DNA from: CAG-917 sp051883555
GTDB lineage: Bacteria; Bacillota; Clostridia; Christensenellales; CAG-917
Length of the DNA: 64,000 nucleotides
Assembly: GCA_051883555.1 (NCBI GenBank)
Contig: JBJETY010000052.1
Location: 48,933-112,932 of the forward strand
Reading direction: 5' to 3'
The translations under genes were made by a program, and so were the position numbers. How positions within the stretch are numbered: position 1 is the first letter of the stretch; every line of letters starts with the position of its first letter. This document shows positions 57,960 to 64,000 of the stretch, one piece after another. The notes below the pieces were generated by a model, which saw only the letters and a list, made by a program, of their open reading frames with translations, searched no databases and had not been told where the DNA came from.

Positions 57960-60377
57960 ATGGACACATTTAAAACTACCAGTAAAGAATTTCAAAAAGA
58001 AATAGTTTCAACGCTTGCCCGTTATTTCGGAGTCAAGCAGGAAGAAGCAACGAAACAGCAGATTTATCAGTCGGTATGTATCGTTGTCAGAGAAAAGTTG
58101 ACGCAGGCAAGAGCAACTTTCAAAAAGACAGTGCGCGAAAAGAATGCAAAGCAGGTCTATTATATGTCAATGGAGTTTTTGCTCGGACGTTCGCTCAAAA
58201 ACCATATATTCAATATGGGTATTATGAACGAAGTCGAATCGGCGGTAAAAGAACTTGGTTTTGATATGCAGGAAATTTATGAGCTCGAACCTGACGCAGG
58301 ACTCGGAAACGGCGGTCTCGGCAGACTTGCCGCGGCTTACATGGATTCTCTTACTTCTTTGGGTTATGCGGCTAGCGGTTTTTCGATTATGTACGATTAC
58401 GGCATTTTCAAACAGATTATCGTCGACGGTTGGCAGCTCGAACAGCCTGACGAATGGTTGAAAATGGGTAGCGTCTGGCTTAATCCTCGTATGCAGGATA
58501 TTTACGAAGTCAACTTTGGCGGCACCGTCGAACAAACTTGGGAAAACGGCAGCCTTAAGGTAAGACTTAAAGAACCTATGACCGTTCTCGCCGTGCCTTA
58601 CGACCTTAACGTGTCGGGTTATGATACGTCTGCCGTAAACAGATTAAGACTTTGGTCGGCAAAAGCGCCTATGGATTTCGATATGACTATGTTCAGCAGA
58701 GGCGAATACGTCAAAGCTACCGCTGCAAAGGCAATGGCGGAATCTATCTCTAAGGTTTTATATCCTGCCGATGACCATTACGAAGGAAAATCGCTCAGAC
58801 TTAAACAGCAATATTTCTTCGTTTCTGCGTCTATACAAAGTATTATAAAGCGTCACTTGAAAACCAATCCGTCGCTTGACAATCTCGGAGAATGTGCGGC
58901 TATACATATTAACGATACGCATCCTACTTTGTGTATCCCTGAACTTATGAGAATTCTTCTCGACGAGTACGGATATAGTTGGGAAAAGGCATGGCAAATT
59001 ACCACGGATACCATTTCCTATACAAACCACACCGTTATGGCGGAAGCGCTTGAAACGTGGCCGCAAAGTTTGTTCGAAAATTTGTTGCCGAGAATTTTCC
59101 AGATTATAACCGAAATCAATCAGCGTTTCTGTAAAGAACTTTGGGAATTCTATCCTAACAATTGGGACGCAGTTTCGAAGAATGCGATTTTGGCTAATAC
59201 TCAGGTTAAAATGGCAAATCTTTGCCTTGCGACTTCGCATACGGTTAACGGCGTTTCAAAACTTCACAGCGAAATTTTGAAGAACGACGTTTTCCACGAT
59301 TATTATCTCATGCATCCTGAAAAATTCACGAACGTTACGAACGGCATTACTCACCGCAGATGGATTTCAGAAGCTAACCCTGAGATGGCAAAACTCATTT
59401 GCGACCTTATCGGCGATAAGTGGCTGAAAAACCCGGAAGCGCTCGAAGGGCTTTTGAAATTCAAAGGCGATAAACAAACGCTTAAAAAGTTTGCCGACGT
59501 CAAGAGAGAGAATAAAGTTCGCCTTGCAAATTATATTGCAAAATCGAACGGCGTCACGGTTGACCCGGATTCGATTTTCGACGTTCAGGTAAAACGTTTG
59601 CACGAATATAAGAGACAACTTCTTAACGCTCTCCATATTCTTGATTTGTATTTCCGCTTGAAAGAAAATCCGAATCTCGATATTAAGCCGAGAACGTTCG
59701 TGTTTGCGGCAAAAGCGGCAAGCGCATATTATATGGCAAAGCAAATCATAAGACTTATCTGTATGATTGGCAAAATGGTAAATAACGACCCTGATATTAA
59801 AGGTAAAATTAAAGTCGTTTTCCTTGAAAATTACAGCGTTTCCCTTGCGGAAATAATCATGCCTGCTTCCGAAGTTTCAGAACAGATATCCCTTGCGGGT
59901 AAAGAAGCGTCGGGTACGGGAAATATGAAATTTATGATAAACGGCGCCGTAACGATAGGAACGCTTGACGGAGCAAACGTTGAAATTCACGAAGCCGTTG
60001 GCGATGAAAACATATTCCTTTTCGGACTTCTGACCGAACAGGTACAAGAGCTTTACCGCAACGGTTACAACCCTAGCTGGTATTATCAGAACAATCAATC
60101 GATAAAGAGAGTGGTTGACAGTCTCAGAGCGGGCATAGCCGACGTCAATTTCAGCGAAATTGCCGATTCGCTTATAACGGGCGGCGACCATTATATGTGT
60201 CTTGCCGATTTCGAAAGCTACAAAGAAGCTCAGGCAAAAATAGATACTGCTTACCGCGATACCGAAAGATGGGGCAGAATGAGCATCGTTAACATTGCAA
60301 AAGCAGGTTTCTTTGCCGGCGACAGAGCCGTTAAAGAATATGCGGACAGAATTTGGCAGATTAAACCTATCGTATAA
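57960..60377 (+). CDS. glgP: Glycogen/alpha-glucan phosphorylase
   Basis: An 805-residue GT35 phosphorylase, releasing glucose-1-phosphate from alpha-glucan. Signatures are YYMSMEFLLGRSLKNH (about residues 61-76), GNGGLGRLAACYMDS-like GNGGLGRLAAAYMDS, HINDTHPT, TNGITHRRW, and the PLP site EASGTGNMKFMINGAVTIGT (about 650-669) with the Schiff-base Lys in GNMKF. Length is normal. AAAGGAAAAC precedes the ATG; the gap from glgA is 46 bases with no terminator. Its stop overlaps the next ATG by one base, so breakdown and synthesis genes share one operon. Confidence 0.98.
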   Translation: MDTFKTTSKEFQKEIVSTLARYFGVKQEEATKQQIYQSVCIVVREKLTQARATFKKTVREKNAKQVYYMSMEFLLGRSLKNHIFNMGIMNEVESAVKELGFDMQEIYELEPDAGLGNGGLGRLAAAYMDSLTSLGYAASGFSIMYDYGIFKQIIVDGWQLEQPDEWLKMGSVWLNPRMQDIYEVNFGGTVEQTWENGSLKVRLKEPMTVLAVPYDLNVSGYDTSAVNRLRLWSAKAPMDFDMTMFSRGEYVKATAAKAMAESISKVLYPADDHYEGKSLRLKQQYFFVSASIQSIIKRHLKTNPSLDNLGECAAIHINDTHPTLCIPELMRILLDEYGYSWEKAWQITTDTISYTNHTVMAEALETWPQSLFENLLPRIFQIITEINQRFCKELWEFYPNNWDAVSKNAILANTQVKMANLCLATSHTVNGVSKLHSEILKNDVFHDYYLMHPEKFTNVTNGITHRRWISEANPEMAKLICDLIGDKWLKNPEALEGLLKFKGDKQTLKKFADVKRENKVRLANYIAKSNGVTVDPDSIFDVQVKRLHEYKRQLLNALHILDLYFRLKENPNLDIKPRTFVFAAKAASAYYMAKQIIRLICMIGKMVNNDPDIKGKIKVVFLENYSVSLAEIIMPASEVSEQISLAGKEASGTGNMKFMINGAVTIGTLDGANVEIHEAVGDENIFLFGLLTEQVQELYRNGYNPSWYYQNNQSIKRVVDSLRAGIADVNFSEIADSLITGGDHYMCLADFESYKEAQAKIDTAYRDTERWGRMSIVNIAKAGFFAGDRAVKEYADRIWQIKPIV

Positions 60378-62185
60378 TGTATAACCCTTTAATCAACAAA
60401 AAACCGTACGGCGCAACCGCCGTCGGCAAAGAAAATTATATCGAATTTCCTCTTGACCCCGTTTACGGGGCCAGGAGGGTTCGTTTTATTTTGCGTAGCG
60501 AAAGTGAAACTTTCACTTATGAGATGGCAAAAAAACGCGACGATTTATGGACGCTGACTTTTAAAGTCGAAAAGTCGGGTATTTATCATTATCGTTTCGA
60601 AGCCGACGCTGCGCTCGGTATCTGCTATTTCGGACAGGGTGGCGACGGAAATGCCGTTTGCGGCGAATGGCTTCCCGAATGGCAACTTACCGTAAGCGAA
60701 ATCGATTATAAAACTCCCGAATGGGCTAAAGGTGGTATTATATATCACATTTTTGCCGACCGTTTTTGTAAAGTCGGCGATAACGTTTTTGACAAAGAAG
60801 GCTTATTGCATGCCGATTGGTATGAATTGCCGACGGTCGCTAACAACGGCGAGCCGTATTATGCGAACGACTATTTCGGCGGTAATATCAAAGGCATAAT
60901 TTCCAAACTCGATTATTTAAAATCTCTCGGCGTTACTATAATTTATCTTTCCCCGATTTTTGAATCCTTTTCAAATCACCGCTATGACACGGGCGACTAT
61001 TTTAAGATTGACCCTCTTTTCGGAACGGAAGAGGAATTTAAACAATTGATCAAAGCCGCAAAGGAAAAAGGAATGCACGTTATGCTTGACGGCGTTTTCA
61101 ATCATACGGGAAGCGACAGCGTGTACTTTAACAAGAAAGGTCGTTACGACAGTATAGGCGCTTATCAGAGTCTTGATTCGCCATATCACGATTGGTATTA
61201 TTTTTATAAATTTCCCGACGAATATCATTGTTGGTGGGGAAGTACGGTTGTTCCTACCGTAAACAAGTCGAATCCCGATTATCGAAAAATGATTTTCGGG
61301 CAAGACGGAGTTTTGAAAAAGTGGATGAAACTCGGCGTAAAAGGTTGGAGATTGGACGTCGTAGACGAATTGCCGATAGATTTCGTTTATCTTCTTTCGG
61401 AATGCGTAAAGACGACCGATAGCGATTGTCTGCTTATCGGCGAGGTATGGGAAGACGCTTCCACAAAAGTTGCATACGACCAATGGCGTCCGTATTTTAT
61501 GGGACGGCAGCTTGACGGCGTTATGAATTATCCTTTTAAGGAAGCTATTTTATCTTACGCAATGGACGGCGACGTTTATAAATTGAAAGGCAGATTATCG
61601 TCGATAATGCAAAATTATCCTAAACAATCGCTTGACGTATTGATGAATATGCTTGGCAGTCACGATACGGTCAGAGTTATAAACACGCTTGCGGAATATC
61701 CTATCGACGGACTCGACAAAAAGGGCAGAGCAAACGTGATACTGTCGGGCGAGTATTTAGAAAGGGCAAAAAGGCGTCTTAAAATCGCTTTATCGCTTTT
61801 ATACTTTCTGCCGGGTAATCCGTGTATTTATTACGGCGACGAAGTCGGACTTTCAGGTTATGAGGACCCTATAAACAGAAGAACTTATCCGTGGGGATTC
61901 GAAGATAAAGAGTTGCTTGAGTTTTACCGGAATTTAGGACAAGTTCGCTCGCTGCTAAAAGACGAACTTTTAGGAGAGACTTATTTTGACGACGATAATT
62001 CGCTTGTTCATTTTACAAGAGTGAACGGCTCGAAAAGACTTGACGTTTTCGTCAATAATTCTGTCGAAGAAATAGTTAAACCGATAGACGGCAGATATAT
62101 AGAAATGTGTTCCGGAAAAGTTTGTAAAAATGAAATTTCCGTTAAACCTTACGGCTTTGCGATATTAAAAAAGGCGGAAAAATAA
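60377..62185 (+). CDS. GH13 alpha-glycosidase, neopullulanase/maltogenic-amylase-like
   Basis: A 602-residue GH13 enzyme with an N-terminal beta domain (about residues 1-115, CBM34-like). Conserved regions are DGVFNHTG (about 240), GWRLDVVDEL (nucleophile Asp, about 325), LIGEVWED (acid Glu, about 354) and MLGSHDTVR (about 420). It lacks a signal peptide, so it acts in the cytoplasm, probably on maltodextrins or branched dextrins left by GlgP. GH13_20 is the closest subfamily by motif, but cyclomaltodextrinase versus neopullulanase cannot be decided. It starts on the ATG overlapping the glgP stop (TAATG). Confidence 0.88.
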   Translation: MYNPLINKKPYGATAVGKENYIEFPLDPVYGARRVRFILRSESETFTYEMAKKRDDLWTLTFKVEKSGIYHYRFEADAALGICYFGQGGDGNAVCGEWLPEWQLTVSEIDYKTPEWAKGGIIYHIFADRFCKVGDNVFDKEGLLHADWYELPTVANNGEPYYANDYFGGNIKGIISKLDYLKSLGVTIIYLSPIFESFSNHRYDTGDYFKIDPLFGTEEEFKQLIKAAKEKGMHVMLDGVFNHTGSDSVYFNKKGRYDSIGAYQSLDSPYHDWYYFYKFPDEYHCWWGSTVVPTVNKSNPDYRKMIFGQDGVLKKWMKLGVKGWRLDVVDELPIDFVYLLSECVKTTDSDCLLIGEVWEDASTKVAYDQWRPYFMGRQLDGVMNYPFKEAILSYAMDGDVYKLKGRLSSIMQNYPKQSLDVLMNMLGSHDTVRVINTLAEYPIDGLDKKGRANVILSGEYLERAKRRLKIALSLLYFLPGNPCIYYGDEVGLSGYEDPINRRTYPWGFEDKELLEFYRNLGQVRSLLKDELLGETYFDDDNSLVHFTRVNGSKRLDVFVNNSVEEIVKPIDGRYIEMCSGKVCKNEISVKPYGFAILKKAEK

Positions 62186-62190
62186 AAGGG

Positions 62191-62219
62191 TTTACTTTCA
62201 CGATAAGTTATTGTATAAT
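62191..62219 (+). promoter_or_regulatory. Promoter of the sugar transporter gene
   Basis: TTTACT (62191-62196), 17-bp spacer, perfect TATAAT (62214-62219), 25 bases before the ATG. Confidence 0.7.
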
Positions 62220-62243
62220 AGATTAAATGATAAGGAGAAAAAT

Positions 62244-64000
62244 ATGGACGAAAAAGAAAAGACAACTGCCGATTCTGTCTCAGAAGGCGTAACTGCCGAA
62301 GCGGCCGTCGAACCGGAAAAGAAGTTGAAGCTAAATTATCCGCAGACTATTAAAGTCGGATTTGCTTTCGCTATCATTATGATTTTCTGGACGATGTACG
62401 ATTTCGTCGTTCCGCTTCTTTTGGAAAATGCATTCGGCTTATCAAATACTATGCGTGGCCTTATTATGGGACTTGACAACTTGCTCAGCTTGTTCCTTCT
62501 TCCCGTTTTCGGAAAACTTTCCGATAAGGCGCACGGTAAGCTTGTAAACAAATGGGGCAGACGTACGCCGTTTATTTTGTTCGGAACGATTGCCGCCGTT
62601 GTGTTTATGATATTTGTTCCTATAACAGCCCAAGGTCAGCTCGAGCGCTCGGACGCGATTCGTGCAAGCTATGAGGAACAACTCAATAACGACGCATTTA
62701 TGAGCGAGCGCCTTAACGAGTTTTACGGCAACAGCAAATATTATGACAAAGTTTATATCGAAGACACAAATCACATCACAAAAGAGCAGTATCTTGCGAT
62801 AAGATACGACAACAAGCTTGAATCCAAGAGCGGTTTCCTCGGTATGGGCGGAACGACCTATACGTATGCAGGCAAAACCGTTACGGAAGACGAAATCGTT
62901 CCAACTTCAAGCGGAGACAGACTTGTAAAAGATATTATAAAAGGAAACAACGATTATAATCTTTACGTTAAATCGGGTATGACCGTCTGGATAAGCGAAA
63001 AGGTAAACGAGGCTGTGCTGAGCGACAAACAGGGCATCACGAGTCTTTCGCTTTATATGGTTGTTTTGCTTTTAGTGCTTGTATCTATGGCAACTTTCCG
63101 TTCGCCTGCGGTTGCTTTGATGCCTGACGTAACTCCAAAGCCTTTGCGTTCGCAAGGAAACGCTATGATAAATCTTATGGGCGGTATCGGCGGAGCTATT
63201 GCGTTTTTGATATATACGATTGCTTTGATATTTGAAAGTCTGGCGACGTATACTATCATTTTCGGCGCCGTAGCTTGCGGAATGATTTTGTTGCTCGTAT
63301 GCTTTATGCTTTTGGTCAACGAAAGAAAAATGGTTGACGAGTGTCAGAAGATTTGCGAAGAATTCCATATTACCGACGAGGACGAAGAAAAGGAAGAACT
63401 TCAGAAAATCGAAGAAGAAGTTGCCGAACTTCCTAACGAACTCGTTTGCAAAACGGAAGCAGGTGAAGAGACAAAAGAAGAAACTCCTAAAAAGCGTCTT
63501 TCGTTCACCGAAAAAATGGAACGCAAATTTAATGAAAAGTATAAAGATTTGTCTCCTGAGGAAAGAAAAGTTAAGCTTGAAAAGGCAAAATTCACTTCTT
63601 TCATTTTAATTCTTGCGTCAATCTTTATGTGGTTTATGGGATACAACGCGGTATCGTCAAACCTTTCGGTTTACTGTGTAAAGGCATTGAACCTTAAAGC
63701 GTCGGTAGCGTCGATTATTTCGGGTGTATCTATGGGCGTCAGTGCTATAGCGTTTATTCCTGTAGGTTATCTTGCGGCAAAGATAGGCAGAAGAAAATCG
63801 ATTATGATAGGCTTTGCAATGGCTGTTGTATCGTTTGTGCTTATACTTGCATTTGTCGGACCTAACGAAAAGCAAATCGTACCGGCGGTTCTGTTCGCAT
63901 TGTTCTATCTCATTGCGGGCTTCGGACTTATTATCGCAAACGTTAACACCTTCCCTATGGTAGTTGAGCTTGCAAAAGCTGAAGACTGCGGAAAGTATAC
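62244..64000 (+). CDS. MFS transporter, GPH/SLC45-like sugar carrier (3' end outside window)
   Basis: The first 585 residues of a major-facilitator transporter; the frame is open to the window end. TM1 starts near residue 36 (IKVGFAFAIIMIFWTMYDF), followed by the TM2-3 loop signature DKAHGKLVNKWGRRTPFI, typical of GPH/SLC45 sugar carriers. About 125 residues between TM3/4 and the next helix (about 130-255) form an unusual outside domain. A charged linker of about 90 residues lies between the halves (about 355-445). AAGGAG precedes the ATG at 62244. It is directly behind the glycogen operon but has its own promoter. A maltose/maltodextrin or sucrose substrate is inferred from context only. Confidence 0.8.
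   Translation, partial: MDEKEKTTADSVSEGVTAEAAVEPEKKLKLNYPQTIKVGFAFAIIMIFWTMYDFVVPLLLENAFGLSNTMRGLIMGLDNLLSLFLLPVFGKLSDKAHGKLVNKWGRRTPFILFGTIAAVVFMIFVPITAQGQLERSDAIRASYEEQLNNDAFMSERLNEFYGNSKYYDKVYIEDTNHITKEQYLAIRYDNKLESKSGFLGMGGTTYTYAGKTVTEDEIVPTSSGDRLVKDIIKGNNDYNLYVKSGMTVWISEKVNEAVLSDKQGITSLSLYMVVLLLVLVSMATFRSPAVALMPDVTPKPLRSQGNAMINLMGGIGGAIAFLIYTIALIFESLATYTIIFGAVACGMILLLVCFMLLVNERKMVDECQKICEEFHITDEDEEKEELQKIEEEVAELPNELVCKTEAGEETKEETPKKRLSFTEKMERKFNEKYKDLSPEERKVKLEKAKFTSFILILASIFMWFMGYNAVSSNLSVYCVKALNLKASVASIISGVSMGVSAIAFIPVGYLAAKIGRRKSIMIGFAMAVVSFVLILAFVGPNEKQIVPAVLFALFYLIAGFGLIIANVNTFPMVVELAKAEDCGKY

Noticed and set aside
1..64000. tRNA, rRNA, insertion sequence, integrase or phage genes
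   Set aside because: No GGTTCRAATCC-type T-arm, rRNA core sequence, transposase or integrase motif was noticed on either strand. A tRNAscan or Infernal run would be needed to exclude divergent cases.

Overview
The window is chromosomal DNA from a low-GC, monoderm bacterium. It is most likely an uncultured Clostridia-type member of the Bacillota. The evidence is: a Rex repressor, a Veg protein, a SPOCS/LysM spore-coat-type protein next to ispE, a CwlD-like amidase, MreB paralogues, many lipoproteins with LxAC lipoboxes, type III glutamine synthetase, the short zinc-binding ProRS, consensus -35/-10 promoters with 17-bp spacing, and strong AGGAGG ribosome sites. I found no phage, insertion sequence, CRISPR array, tRNA or rRNA. 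The species cannot be named from this window.

Layout. 1-1390: end of a short alaS and a PHP phosphatase. 1848-3261 (minus): rex and an APH-fold kinase. 3684-5997 (minus): a CDF metal exporter and a membrane-tethered phosphoesterase. 6156-7052: two small unknown genes. 7943-10048: two tandem mreB-like genes behind a long leader. 10360-12663: an Ldh2-type dehydrogenase and malic enzyme. 13225-18498: an acidic zinc-ribbon protein, proS, a U32 tRNA-modification-type protein, an ECF S component and a PH-like membrane protein. 18531-21185: the uracil salvage unit uraA-upp behind a leader ORF and terminator. 21353-28148: a small ORF, two lipoproteins and an SDR. 28660-33519: glutamine synthetase III, a degenerate M28-like membrane protein and a PTS-IIC-like membrane protein. 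33999-37323: a secreted protein, an AmaP-like protein, greA and lysS. 37428-43578: an M1-like lipoprotein, a PRC-barrel protein, cwlD, a lipoprotein and an M20 dipeptidase. 43702-52144: radC, gltX, a subtilase, veg, a sipL-like gene and ispE. 52270-64000: one glycogen cluster, glgB-glgC-glgD-glgA-glgP-GH13 plus a sugar transporter cut by the window end.

How they work together. The last 12 kb is a complete glycogen cycle: ADP-glucose supply (GlgC with its catalytically degenerate partner GlgD), elongation (GlgA), branching (GlgB), phosphorolysis (GlgP), hydrolysis (GH13) and probably transport. uraA and upp together import uracil and convert it to UMP. The spore-associated genes (sipL-like, cwlD-like) suggest, but do not prove, an endospore former.

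The most interesting signal is the leader of uraA-upp. It has a consensus-like promoter, a 34-codon ORF with its own ribosome site, a U-rich stretch, and an intrinsic terminator whose left arm begins 6 nt after the ORF stop. This is the geometry of UTP-sensing, translation-coupled attenuation known from enterobacterial pyrBI. Other points of note: a cluster of four DnaA-box-like 9-mers before cwlD; a peptidase-fold membrane protein that has lost most metal ligands; an IspE lacking four residues of its phosphate loop; a likely leaderless U32 gene; and many intergenic gaps that each carry their own, unrelated short tandem duplication.
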